A stretch of DNA of 10,522 nt from Deltaproteobacteria bacterium (GTDB lineage Bacteria > Campylobacterota_A > Desulfurellia > JAGGSF01). A program made the position numbers and the translations under genes. Below are positions 1 to 9,805 of the stretch, piece after piece (position 1 is the first letter of the stretch; each line of letters begins with the position of its first letter). The stretch is taken from positions 1 to 10,522 of the forward strand of contig JAGGSF010000072.1 of NCBI GenBank assembly GCA_021159235.1, read 5' to 3'. Below the pieces are notes generated by a model that searched no databases, was not told the DNA's origin, and saw only the letters and a program-made list of their open reading frames with translations.

Positions 1-585
1 AAAAAATATAAACACAGGCACCAGTGGTAGGCTCTTCCACCACTTAAAACCATTCAGGTTTATATGTTTAAGACCTTTATATCTTACATTACTTATCATA
101 AGAAAGGAAACAAGGATAAACAAAACAACAAAGAAGGAACCTGCATGTATATTGAATTTAATGGTTATAAACATCGTGCTTACGACCATCATTGCCGCCG
201 CAGGAATGGGTAAACCCACAAAACTTATCCTCTTACTCTGAACATTAAATCGTGCCAACCTCAATGCCCCCGTTAAAAGATAGGCAATGCACAAAAAGAG
301 GCCCACTTCATCTAAATATCGCAAATACCACATATAACTGATAAAGGCCGGTGCCACTCCAAAAGACACCAGATCAGATAACGAATCATACTCCATGCCG
401 AATGCACTCTGAGAGTGAGTGAGACGAGCCACAGCTCCATCTAAACTATCAAATACAACAGCCAGAACAACAAACCATCCTGCCAGGATGAAATTCTCTC
501 TTACTGCAGCGAGTATTGAATAAAAACCGGTAACGATACTTGCAGTGGTAAATAGGTTTGGCAAAATGTAGATTCTTTTACTCAT
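1..585 (-). CDS. pssA: CDP-diacylglycerol--serine O-phosphatidyltransferase (phosphatidylserine synthase), 3' end cut by the window
   Basis: This integral membrane enzyme joins CDP-diacylglycerol and serine to give phosphatidylserine, the substrate of the psd product encoded just upstream. The frame is open from the ATG at 585 to base 1, giving 195 residues without a stop, so the C-terminus lies outside the window. The CDP-alcohol phosphatidyltransferase signature is complete: D46, D49-G50, A53-R54, G63, D67 and D71 have the exact family spacing. Other family landmarks are ALRLARFN (107-114), GLPIPAAA (124-131) and several hydrophobic membrane segments. The start overlaps the end of psd by 8 bases (GATGAGTAA) and has an AGGG about 8 bases upstream, which suggests translational coupling. 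Family members usually run some tens of residues longer. The related archaetidylserine synthase is the main alternative, but the psd pairing and bacterial context favour PssA. Confidence 0.95.
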   Translation of the reverse strand, partial: MSKRIYILPNLFTTASIVTGFYSILAAVRENFILAGWFVVLAVVFDSLDGAVARLTHSQSAFGMEYDSLSDLVSFGVAPAFISYMWYLRYLDEVGLFLCIAYLLTGALRLARFNVQSKRISFVGLPIPAAAMMVVSTMFITIKFNIHAGSFFVVLFILVSFLMISNVRYKGLKHINLNGFKWWKSLPLVPVFIFF

Positions 586-1227
586 CAAACATCCCTATCA
601 CCGTTTCCCCTGCCTTTACCCTTTCACCCAACCTTACATTCAGTTTAACCGAAAAAGGCACATATATATCCAGCCGTGAGCCAAACATAATCAATCCAAA
701 TATCTTGCCCTTTCCAAAAATACTACCCCTTTTTGCATAACATACAATGCGACGGGCAACTATTCCTGCAATTTGAACTACCACCAATCTCTTTCCAGAT
801 TTAGTTCTGATGAAAATACCATTTTGTTCATTCATAAGTGATGATTTCTCTCTGTTTGCCGGATAAAACTTACCCTTATTATAGTAAGTGTCAACAACCT
901 CTCCTTCCACAGGAAATCTGTTTATATGCACATCAAACAAAGACATAAAGATACTCACCCTTAAAGCCTTTTTCTTTAGAAAAAAACGCTCCTCTGCTGT
1001 TGAGATATCTACCACTATGCCATCGGCAGGAGAAACTATCAGGCCATCTCCATCAGGCACATTCCTCTTTGGATTACGAAAAAAATAAAAACTAAACAAA
1101 ACCAATACCGCCCAAACCCCACAGGTTATATACCAGTGAAGTAAGAGCAATACGACGAATAAAAAGAGCTCCCCTGTAATAATGGGTATCCCTTCGACCG
1201 CAAAAATATGCCGTTCTTCTGTCCTCA

Positions 1228-1228
<1 letters not shown>
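578..1228 (-). CDS. psd: Phosphatidylserine decarboxylase proenzyme, short form
   Basis: This membrane-associated enzyme decarboxylates phosphatidylserine to phosphatidylethanolamine. It is made as a proenzyme that cuts itself at a Gly-Ser bond, and the serine becomes the pyruvoyl cofactor. The 216-residue protein matches the short bacterial/archaeal form rather than the roughly 320-residue E. coli type. Two adjoining hydrophobic segments lie at about 15-51. They are followed by FFRNPKR, SPADG (66-70, with the conserved Asp) and FMSLFDVHINRFPV (94-107, with the conserved His). The self-cleavage motif is FGSR, so cleavage is expected between G183 and S184, leaving a 33-residue alpha chain. The ATG shares one base with the ilvC stop (TAATG), and GAGG lies 4 bases upstream. 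The last 8 bases overlap pssA. The gene is thus the middle link between ilvC and pssA. Confidence 0.96.
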
Positions 1229-2728
<1,500 letters not shown>

Positions 2729-2736
2729 ACCGCACC

Positions 2737-4428
2737 CTAAACCAGTAACATGTGAGTAATAGGTGCTCCTGCAGGCACCATAGGATAAACATTCTCCTCA
2801 CGTGAAATACGCACATCCACCACACAAGGCCCACTGCAATCCAGCATCTTCCTTAGTCCCTCTTCCACATCTTTTTCTTCCTCAAGGCGAAAAGCATCAA
2901 TGCCATAACTTCCAGCCAGCCTTACAAAATCTGGTTGCACGGAAATATCCGTTCCTGAATATCTCCTGCCAAAGAACAGCTGCTGCCACTGTCTCACCAT
3001 TCCCAAAAAGCCATTGTTCAATATCACCACCTTAACCGGTAATCTGGATTCCACTGCAGTGGCCAATTCCTGCATACTCATCTGAAAACTGCCATCGCCT
3101 GTTATATTTATTACCATTCTATCGGGATTTGCTACCTGCGCTCCCAATGCAGCAGGAAAACCAAAACCCATAGGACCTAACCCCCCTGCACTTAAATGGG
3201 TTCGTGGTCTGGTAAAGGTGTAAAACTGAGCTACCCACATCTGATGTTGTCCCACATCAGAAACAATGATAGGATAAATATCCTTCGTCAATTGATAGAG
3301 TTTCTCAAGCACATATTGGGGTTTTATCGTTTTTCCATCACGCACATAGGCAAGCTTATGTTCATTCTTCCAATTTTCTATCATTTCCAGCCATGGTTTC
3401 CTTATCTCTTTCCAATCTTTCTCATATTCATCAAACAGAGGTAACATCTCCTGTAAAACGCATTTCGCATCACCCACAATAGGATAATCCACCTTTACAT
3501 TTTTGCTGATGGATGCAGGATCTATATCAATATGCACGATGGATGCATGCGGAGCAAAATCAGAAAGCTTGCCTGTAACCCTATCATCAAATCTTGCTCC
3601 AATAGAAATAAGCAAATCACAATGCTGGATAGCCATATTTGCCCTGTATGTCCCGTGCATGCCAGCCATGCCCAGCGAAAGTTCATCTGTCTCTGGAAAT
3701 GCACCGATGCCCATCAATGTGGTAAAAACAGGAATACACAATTTCTTAGCCAGGGTGTAAACCTCTTTATGTGCTCCCGAACTTATTACTCCTCCACCTA
3801 CATACAGAAGCGGTTTCTTTGCTTCGGCTATTATCCGAGCTACCTTCCTTATCTGTCTGGGATTACCATGAAAAGTAGGGTTGTATCCACGAATAGATAC
3901 AGACTCCGGGTAATTGAATTCCGCTTCATCTGTCTGAACATCCTTTGGCAGATCTACCAATACCGGACCCGGCCTGCCGGTTGAAGCAATATAAAATGCT
4001 TTTTTTACCGTCTCCGCCAGATCTTCCACCCGTTTTACTAAAAAATTGTGTTTGGTACAGGGACGAGTTATACCCGTAATATCCGCCTCCTGAAAAGCAT
4101 CATTTCCTATAAGATTCGTAGGCACCTGACCTGTAAAAACCACTATAGGAACAGAATCCATATAGGCATTGGTAATACCGGTAACAGTATTGGTGGCTGC
4201 CGGACCGGAGGTAACAAAAGCCACGCCTACTTTCCCCGTGGATCTGGCATAACCTTCAGCTGCAAATGTCGCTCCATCTTCTCGCCTGGTTAATATGAAC
4301 TTCAGATCCTTTTGTTTATAAAGTTCATCAAACACATTTATTATCGCTCCACCCGGAATACCAAAGATATGCTTTACTCCCTCTCTTTTTAACGATTCTA
4401 AAAGTATCTTCGCCCCATTTAACTTCAC
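2737..4428 (-). CDS. ilvB: Acetolactate synthase, large (catalytic) subunit
   Basis: This thiamine-diphosphate (TPP) and FAD enzyme condenses two pyruvates, or pyruvate and 2-oxobutyrate, to open branched-chain amino acid synthesis. I start it at the GTG at 4428, giving 563 residues beginning MKLNGAKILLESLK, which fits the family N-terminus. An in-frame GTG at 4449 would add seven residues, but it has no ribosome binding site and lies upstream of the predicted transcript start. Landmarks are IFGIPGGA (21-28), catalytic Glu50, the FAD-region GMHGTYRAN and ARFDDRVTGKL, and the TPP/Mg motif GDGSFQM (444-450) through NNGFLGMVRQWQ. Three motifs differ from the usual: RRED instead of RHEQ at 48-51, SGPAATN instead of SGPGATN at 74-80, and GGLGPMG instead of GGLGTMG at 415-421. 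The adjacent ilvN and ilvC make a biosynthetic rather than catabolic role clear. Confidence 0.96.
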   Translation of the reverse strand: MKLNGAKILLESLKREGVKHIFGIPGGAIINVFDELYKQKDLKFILTRREDGATFAAEGYARSTGKVGVAFVTSGPAATNTVTGITNAYMDSVPIVVFTGQVPTNLIGNDAFQEADITGITRPCTKHNFLVKRVEDLAETVKKAFYIASTGRPGPVLVDLPKDVQTDEAEFNYPESVSIRGYNPTFHGNPRQIRKVARIIAEAKKPLLYVGGGVISSGAHKEVYTLAKKLCIPVFTTLMGIGAFPETDELSLGMAGMHGTYRANMAIQHCDLLISIGARFDDRVTGKLSDFAPHASIVHIDIDPASISKNVKVDYPIVGDAKCVLQEMLPLFDEYEKDWKEIRKPWLEMIENWKNEHKLAYVRDGKTIKPQYVLEKLYQLTKDIYPIIVSDVGQHQMWVAQFYTFTRPRTHLSAGGLGPMGFGFPAALGAQVANPDRMVINITGDGSFQMSMQELATAVESRLPVKVVILNNGFLGMVRQWQQLFFGRRYSGTDISVQPDFVRLAGSYGIDAFRLEEEKDVEEGLRKMLDCSGPCVVDVRISREENVYPMVPAGAPITHMLLV

Positions 4429-4434
4429 CTGTAT

Positions 4435-4441
4435 CCCCCTT
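4435..4441 (-). promoter_or_regulatory. Ribosome binding site that fixes the ilvB start
   Basis: AAGGGGG lies 6 bases (ATACAG) before the GTG at 4428. The G-run can pair with the CCUCC of 16S rRNA through one G-U pair. The alternative GTG at 4449 lacks any such element at a usable distance, so this site decides the ilvB start. Confidence 0.7.
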
Positions 4442-4451
4442 AAGGTCACCT

Positions 4452-4480
4452 ATTATAATCCCAAAAACACAAAATGCAAA
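4452..4480 (-). promoter_or_regulatory. Sigma-70-type promoter for ilvB-ilvN-ilvC-psd-pssA
   Basis: The 55-base gap after the ftsK stop, read on the minus strand, holds TTTGCA at 4480-4475 (4 of 6 match to the -35 consensus). A 17-base spacer follows, then a perfect TATAAT at 4457-4452. Transcription would start near 4446-4444, only about 16 to 18 bases before the ilvB GTG. That leaves room for the ribosome binding site but not for a T-box, leader peptide or attenuator. This is the only non-coding stretch of any size in the window. Read-through from ftsK is also possible, because no terminator hairpin is visible. Confidence 0.6.
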
Positions 4481-4483
4481 CCA

Positions 4484-6418
4484 CTAAAGCAAGACTTCTC
4501 TTCTTCCCTTCTCGTCGGGCGGAGAAAGAACACCATCTCTCTCCATCTGTTCAACAATCCTCGCCGCCCTATTGTATCCGATCTTTAGCCTTCTTTGAAG
4601 ATAAGAAATGGAAGGGTTTCCTCCCTGCTTTATTATCTCCAGAGCCTCTCCATAATATTCATCATATTCCTCGTTTTCATCTTTTATCTCTTTAGCTTCC
4701 TCAATTCCAGAAATAAGCCTGCTATCGTATTGGGGTGCCTTTTCTTTCTTTATAAAAGATACAACCTTCTTTATCTCCTCCTCACTCAGGAAAGCACCAT
4801 GAATCCTCTTAGGTTCCGATGTGCCAGGAGGAAGAAAGAGCATATCCCCACAACCCAGCAAGCTCTCCGCTCCAGATGTATCCAAAATCACTCGAGAATC
4901 TGCCTTAGAAGAAACCTTAAATGAAATTCGAGCAGGAAGGTTCGCTTTTATCAAACCTGTTATCACATCTACCGATGGTCTCTGAGTGGCACAGATCAGG
5001 TGTATGCCACTTGCCCGCGCCATCTGAGCCAGCCTGACGATGGAAGACTCCACCTTTTTTGAAGAAACCATCATTAAATCCGCCAATTCATCTATCACCA
5101 CCACTATATAGGGCAACTTTTCACATTCGCCGGCCTCTGCCTCACTGTTATATCTTTCTATACTTTTCACGCCAACCTGAGACATCATCTTGTACCTTCT
5201 TTCCATCTCTCCAACCAGTAAGGACAAAGCTGCCGTTGCTTCCCTGGGATCGGTAATAATAGGCATAAACAGATAGGGAATACCATCATACACTGTAAGC
5301 TCCAGCATCTTGGGATCTATCATTACAAACTTCACATCCTCCGGTAATGCCTTATACAAAATGCTTACAATCATAGCATTTATACCCACACTTTTCCCTG
5401 AACCAGTGGCACCAGCGATAAGAAGATGGGGCATTCTCGCCAGATCCGCAACAAACGGTTTTCCCAGGGTGTCCTTCCCCAAAGCCAGCGTAAGGCAAGA
5501 AGTAGAATTTCTAAAACTTTCAGAGCTAACAATATCTTTCATACACACGATTTCCCTATTTTTATTGGAAATCTCGATACCTACCACTGCTTTCCCTGGA
5601 ACAGGAGCGAGAACCCTCACCGACAATGCCTTCATTGCCATAGCCAGATCGCTGGATAGATTAATTATGCGATTTACCCTCACTCCCGCCGCAGGTTCAA
5701 ACTCATACATCGTAACTACAGGACCGGGTAGCACCCCTGTTACCCTTCCCTCCACACCGAAATTAGACAACTTCTCCTCCAGAGCTTTTGCCCTTCTGTG
5801 TATTTCATCATTGCTGGCAGAAACAGATTTGGATGGATTTGACCTTAAAAAATCCAATGGCGGGAAAATCCATCCACTTGCCTCCTGCCTCTTTACCCTA
5901 TCTATCTTTATTCTTTTCTCTGGTCTGTTTGATTTAGGAAAAGTGCCACGAATACGCAAACCAAGAAGAAAGATAAGAAAGAAGAACAAAAGATAGATTA
6001 CAACGAAACCACCTGTTTTACCCAGGTACAGGAAAAAATGTCTCCCCAGGGAAAAACCTACAATGCCACACCGGTAATACCCCATCCTCAGGAGATGTTC
6101 ATCCGATGCATTCCATAAACCGTAAAAAAACATATCCACAATAACAACAAGCAAAAACAGGATTAAAAAACCACTGAATAAACCCTTCTTCTTTAAACTA
6201 AAAAGAAACAGAAACAGACAAAAAAAGGGCACAAAATAAGCAGTATAACCAAAGATAGAAAAGAAAAAATAGGAAATATAAGCACCGGCTAACCCTGCCA
6301 GATTCTTCACTTCTGGATGAGGATAAGACATATCGTTAAAATTGTAAGAAAATATGGATAGTGAAAAAAACAGAAAAAGGACAATAAACAGTGATGGAGC
6401 AAGAAACCTCCTGTACAT
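4484..6418 (-). CDS. ftsK: DNA translocase FtsK/SpoIIIE family
   Basis: This is a septum-located, ATP-driven DNA pump that moves chromosome ends across the closing division septum and, in many bacteria, activates XerCD recombination at dif. The 644-residue protein is a compact member. About four hydrophobic segments lie within residues 8-155 (8-27, 43-74, 81-100 and 118-153). A short charged linker of roughly 50 residues follows. The motor has Walker A GATGSGKS (336-343), Walker B IVVVIDELADLM (438-449) and the CATQRPSVDVITG motif (476-488). The C-terminal DNA-reading winged-helix gamma domain is intact from about 587 to 644, ending GRREVLL. The linker is far shorter than that of E. coli FtsK (about 1330 residues in total). 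The ATG shares one base with the RNase J stop (TGATG). GGAGGT lies only 3 bases before the start, which is unusually close. Confidence 0.97.
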   Translation of the reverse strand: MYRRFLAPSLFIVLFLFFSLSIFSYNFNDMSYPHPEVKNLAGLAGAYISYFFFSIFGYTAYFVPFFCLFLFLFSLKKKGLFSGFLILFLLVVIVDMFFYGLWNASDEHLLRMGYYRCGIVGFSLGRHFFLYLGKTGGFVVIYLLFFFLIFLLGLRIRGTFPKSNRPEKRIKIDRVKRQEASGWIFPPLDFLRSNPSKSVSASNDEIHRRAKALEEKLSNFGVEGRVTGVLPGPVVTMYEFEPAAGVRVNRIINLSSDLAMAMKALSVRVLAPVPGKAVVGIEISNKNREIVCMKDIVSSESFRNSTSCLTLALGKDTLGKPFVADLARMPHLLIAGATGSGKSVGINAMIVSILYKALPEDVKFVMIDPKMLELTVYDGIPYLFMPIITDPREATAALSLLVGEMERRYKMMSQVGVKSIERYNSEAEAGECEKLPYIVVVIDELADLMMVSSKKVESSIVRLAQMARASGIHLICATQRPSVDVITGLIKANLPARISFKVSSKADSRVILDTSGAESLLGCGDMLFLPPGTSEPKRIHGAFLSEEEIKKVVSFIKKEKAPQYDSRLISGIEEAKEIKDENEEYDEYYGEALEIIKQGGNPSISYLQRRLKIGYNRAARIVEQMERDGVLSPPDEKGRREVLL

Positions 6419-8073
6419 CAGACCTCCATAACTACCGGTAAAACAATAGGATTCCGCATCAACTTCTTGTAAAGAAACCTGCTTACCGCCCTTCTTATCT
6501 TTTTCTTCAACTCAAATTGATTTGTCCTCATATCCACTCCGGTTTGATTTACAATAAGATTTCTCACCATGGAACCCGTCTCATCCATAAGTTGTTGTGA
6601 CATACTTTCGTATGTCACACCCTTCATTATAACATCAGGACCGGATATCAAATCCCCTGTAGTTTTATCCATTACAACAAATACCGTGCAGATGCCATCG
6701 CTTGACAGCCTCATTCTGTCTCTCAACACTACATCCCCTATTTCCCCTACCTCTCTTCCGTCCACAAACATCCTTCCCGCAGTTACACTACCTGAAGCAT
6801 AAATCTTTTCTTTGCTTAAGTGCAGAATATCTCCATTATCCAGAAGAAAAATACTGGACGGAGGAATACCCATCTCGCGGGCAATACGAGCATGAGTGAA
6901 ACGCCTGATATAATCACCATGTATGGGCACAAAATACCTGGGTTTACAGGTCATGAGTATAAACTTTAATTCTTCCTGTGACGCATGTCCAGAGACATGA
7001 ACATCTGAATTTTCTTCATACAATACCTCAGCACCTCTCCTCATCAGCATATTCACAATACGGTTGATCGCCCTCTGATTACCGGGTATAGCGCTGGCCG
7101 AAATAACAATGGTGTCCGTGGGTTTAACATTAATTTTTTTGTGTTCTCCCAAGGCAATTCTGGATAGACCACTCAACGGCTCCCCCTGCGAACCTGTAGT
7201 TACAATTACCAAACGATCGTCCGGATATATATCAATATCCTCTTCCTTAACCATTATCTCTTCAGAAGCCTTAAAATAACCCAGCTCTTTAGCAATCAAC
7301 ACATTCTGCACAACACTTTTGCCCGTTAAACATACATTCCTCCTAAATTCCCGGGCTGTATTCACTATTTGCTGAACACGATGAACATTTGAAGCAAATG
7401 TCACAGCTAAGATGCGTCCCTTAGCCTCAGAGAATATTCGCTGAAAAACACCCTCCAGTACCCTTTCCGAAGGCGTAAAACCAGGAACAGTAGCATTGGT
7501 GCTATCAGAAAGAAGAAGCAAAACCCCCTCCTGCCCATATCTGCAAAAAGAAGCCATATCAAACGGCTTCCCGTCTACCGGGGTGTAGTCAATCTTAAAG
7601 TCTCCAGTGTGTATAATAACTCCTACCGGTGTTTTTATAGCCAGCGCAACACAATCAACAACGCTATGCGTAACACTTACCGGTTCTATGGTAAATGGTC
7701 CAATAGAAAATACCCTTTTCGCAGTAATTTCGTGATATTCAACATTGGGTAATTTAAATTCCTCAATCTTCTTCCTCAGTAGCCCCAATGTAAGTCTGGT
7801 AGCATAAACAGGTAGGTTTACATCCTTCAATAGATAAGGAATAGCCCCCACATGATCTTCATGAGCATGGGTAACCACAATACCCTTAAACTTATCTTTG
7901 TTTTCCAATATATAGCTAAAATCCGGGATAACAATATCCACGCCCAGCATATTTTCTTCAGGAAACATCAAGCCCGCATCCACAATGATCGCCTGGTTTC
8001 CGTATTCAAATACCGTGCAATTCAAACCGATTTCGTTGAGTCCCCCCAAAGGGATAATCTTTAATTCCTGCAT
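6418..8073 (-). CDS. rnj: Ribonuclease J
   Basis: This is a metallo-beta-lactamase/beta-CASP ribonuclease with 5'-to-3' exonuclease and endonuclease activity in RNA processing and decay in the cytoplasm. The 551 residues match the usual length of about 555. Zinc ligands are visible in THAHEDH (H69, H71, D73, H74), H136 in VTHSVVD and D158 in HTGDFK. The beta-CASP part includes LSDSTNA (188-194), TFASNVHRVQQ (225-235) and TTGSQGEP (292-299). SGHAS (H363) and PIHGDY (H385) complete the active site. The C-terminal domain after about 450 carries LSSDGI and a basic tail. The start overlaps rsmA by 13 bases and lacks a strong ribosome binding site, so coupled translation is likely. J1 and J2 paralogues cannot be told apart, but intact metal ligands indicate an active enzyme. 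Confidence 0.97.
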   Translation of the reverse strand: MQELKIIPLGGLNEIGLNCTVFEYGNQAIIVDAGLMFPEENMLGVDIVIPDFSYILENKDKFKGIVVTHAHEDHVGAIPYLLKDVNLPVYATRLTLGLLRKKIEEFKLPNVEYHEITAKRVFSIGPFTIEPVSVTHSVVDCVALAIKTPVGVIIHTGDFKIDYTPVDGKPFDMASFCRYGQEGVLLLLSDSTNATVPGFTPSERVLEGVFQRIFSEAKGRILAVTFASNVHRVQQIVNTAREFRRNVCLTGKSVVQNVLIAKELGYFKASEEIMVKEEDIDIYPDDRLVIVTTGSQGEPLSGLSRIALGEHKKINVKPTDTIVISASAIPGNQRAINRIVNMLMRRGAEVLYEENSDVHVSGHASQEELKFILMTCKPRYFVPIHGDYIRRFTHARIAREMGIPPSSIFLLDNGDILHLSKEKIYASGSVTAGRMFVDGREVGEIGDVVLRDRMRLSSDGICTVFVVMDKTTGDLISGPDVIMKGVTYESMSQQLMDETGSMVRNLIVNQTGVDMRTNQFELKKKIRRAVSRFLYKKLMRNPIVLPVVMEV

Positions 8074-8825
8074 ATCTCATACATCTTTAAAATTTGTTCA
8101 CCTGATAATTCCTGCGGTCTTTTATCTTTTATATCCCTGAAAAACTCATCTATATGCAACTTTTGGCCAGAGTCAGCGCAGGGAAAAAAGAGCCCCGCTT
8201 TACGCAGATTGTTGTATACCGTTTTTCTTCTGGCAAGGAAAAGTTTACTTAAAAACGAAAGAAACCCTTCATTGTCTATCTGTGTCTTGGTGGGTATCAT
8301 TAAAAGACAGCTGGAGTAAACCTTGGGTTTCGGAAAGAATGCATCTGGAGGAACACTGAACAGTCTCTTTATACAAAAGTGAAACTGCACAAAAACACTA
8401 AATCTGTTATAATGAGAAGAAGATGGTAAGGCCAGCATTACCTCCGCTACCTCTCTCTGCACCATCAAAATTGCCTGCACAATCTTTTCCTTTTGAAGGA
8501 TAATATTTCTTATAATCCTTTTAGAGACATTGTATGGTAAGTTTCCCACTATCACACAATCCTCAGGAAAGATAAAATCCCTTCCATCTCCATGAATAAT
8601 CTCTATATTCTTCCTATCTTTAAATCTCTTTTTTAAATAATCCACCAAACTTTTGTCTATCTCCACTGCCTTAACTGTAAGTCCTCTTTCAACCATAAAT
8701 TTTGTAAGCGCTCCCTTGCCTGCTCCAATCTCTACCACCACATGTCCCGAAGGAATATTATTTACTATATTTAAAGCTACAGATTCCTTTTTCAAAAAGT
8801 GTTGTCCTAAGTACTTCTTCTGCAT
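8061..8825 (-). CDS. rsmA: 16S rRNA (adenine(1518)-N(6)/adenine(1519)-N(6))-dimethyltransferase
   Basis: This enzyme (also called KsgA) uses S-adenosylmethionine to dimethylate two adjacent adenines in the 3'-terminal hairpin of 16S rRNA, late in small-subunit assembly. The 254 residues are slightly shorter than the E. coli protein (273). Motifs are LGQHFL (6-11), the SAM-binding VEIGAGKGALT (31-41), acidic VEID (54-57), GDGRDF (79-84), the catalytic NLPY (95-98) in VGNLPYNVS, MVQREVAEVML (121-131), and FLARRKTVYNNL followed by RPQELSGEQ in the C-terminal domain. The usual PKVDS is PKVYS here (Y170). Erm-type 23S methylases are excluded by the C-terminal RRKTVYNNL region and the pdxA neighbour. 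The ATG lies 19 bases inside the end of pdxA with no strong ribosome binding site, so translation is probably coupled. Confidence 0.97.
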   Translation of the reverse strand: MQKKYLGQHFLKKESVALNIVNNIPSGHVVVEIGAGKGALTKFMVERGLTVKAVEIDKSLVDYLKKRFKDRKNIEIIHGDGRDFIFPEDCVIVGNLPYNVSKRIIRNIILQKEKIVQAILMVQREVAEVMLALPSSSHYNRFSVFVQFHFCIKRLFSVPPDAFFPKPKVYSSCLLMIPTKTQIDNEGFLSFLSKLFLARRKTVYNNLRKAGLFFPCADSGQKLHIDEFFRDIKDKRPQELSGEQILKMYEICRN

Positions 8826-9805
8826 TGAACAATTCTGCTTGCTAACTTAACAGCTCCTAAAAAACTCACAAAAGAAGCTACACCTTTTCCTGCAATATCA
8901 AACGCCGTTCCATGATCTGGAGATGTCCTTACAAAAGGAAGGTTTAAGGTTACATTCACCGCTTTATCAAAACATGTTGTCTTTACGGGAATCAAACCCT
9001 GATCATGATACATGGCCACAATTGCCGAATATTTCACCCTCCTTGCAGGAGTAAAAATTGTATCTGCAGGAAATGGCCCCTCAACATCTATCCCCTGCAT
9101 CTGCGCCTTTTCTATCGCCAGCCTTATAGACAATTTCTCTTCCGAACCAAACAATCCCTCTTCACCAGCGTGAGGATTCAAACCACACACGCCAATGGAA
9201 GGATTTTTTATGCCAAAATTCCTTCTTAGAGAATCATGAGTAACAACAATGGTGTGCAGAACCCTATGCACAGTTATAAGTTCAGGAACATCAGATAACG
9301 CCACATGAACGGTCACCAGACTTACCCTTAAATCCTGACAGCTAAACATCATAACTACCTTTCTCTTTGTGGTTTTCTCCAGAATGTCTGTATGTCCAGA
9401 AAAATTATGCCCGGCAAGGTTCATTGCCTTCTTGTTTAAGGGAGCGGTAACTATGGCTTCTACTTTATTGTTCAAGGCATCATCTATTGCACAAACAAAA
9501 CTCCTGTAAGCTGCATCTCCTGCCCCCTCATCTATCTTGCCAATCTTCTCTTTCTCCACCTTAAAGTCTACAACAGGATAAACATTCACCACATGAGGAA
9601 GAAAATCGCTGTTTTTATCCATTATATTGATTGACATATCCAGTCCTAAAAGATCCATGTAATACCTGAAAACAAAAGTGCTCCCATAAACAACAGGCTC
9701 GCATATCTTCCAAACTTCAGAAGAAGAAAGCATCTTTAAAATAATCTCCGGACCTATTCCCAGCGGATCTCCCATTGTCAGGGCCATCCTTGGCAAGCTA
9801 TTCAT
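8807..9805 (-). CDS. pdxA: 4-hydroxythreonine-4-phosphate dehydrogenase
   Basis: This cytoplasmic, metal-dependent NAD(P) enzyme oxidises 4-phosphohydroxy-L-threonine in the deoxyxylulose-5-phosphate-dependent route to pyridoxal phosphate. The 332-residue length matches E. coli PdxA (329). The N-terminus has TMGDPLGIGPEI (10-21). TAPLNKKA lies at 120-127, substrate-binding H138 is in SGHTD, and the three metal-binding histidines are H167 (TVHVALSDVP), H212 (NPHAGE) and H267 (MYHDQG). The C-terminal signature FVRTSPDHGTAFDIAGKG spans 291-308. PdxA2-type enzymes acting on threonate or erythronate phosphates share these motifs. The ksgA and surA-like neighbours favour the vitamin B6 role. The ATG at 9805 overlaps rqcP by 8 bases. 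An internal ATG at 9787 is a weaker alternative start. Confidence 0.94.
   Translation of the reverse strand: MNSLPRMALTMGDPLGIGPEIILKMLSSSEVWKICEPVVYGSTFVFRYYMDLLGLDMSINIMDKNSDFLPHVVNVYPVVDFKVEKEKIGKIDEGAGDAAYRSFVCAIDDALNNKVEAIVTAPLNKKAMNLAGHNFSGHTDILEKTTKRKVVMMFSCQDLRVSLVTVHVALSDVPELITVHRVLHTIVVTHDSLRRNFGIKNPSIGVCGLNPHAGEEGLFGSEEKLSIRLAIEKAQMQGIDVEGPFPADTIFTPARRVKYSAIVAMYHDQGLIPVKTTCFDKAVNVTLNLPFVRTSPDHGTAFDIAGKGVASFVSFLGAVKLASRIVQCRRST

Noticed and set aside
3532-3984. Plus-strand open frame of 150 codons
   Set aside because: It is antisense to ilvB, rich in Cys, His and Arg as expected for a shadow frame, and shows no recognisable motif.
4429-4483. Rho-independent terminator after ftsK
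   Set aside because: There is a T-rich stretch on the transcribed strand but no stem of useful length before it. It is better explained as the spacer of the promoter.
5310-5996. Plus-strand open frame of 228 codons
   Set aside because: It is exactly antisense to the conserved FtsK motor domain, has no family resemblance and lacks a ribosome binding site. It is a shadow of the real gene.
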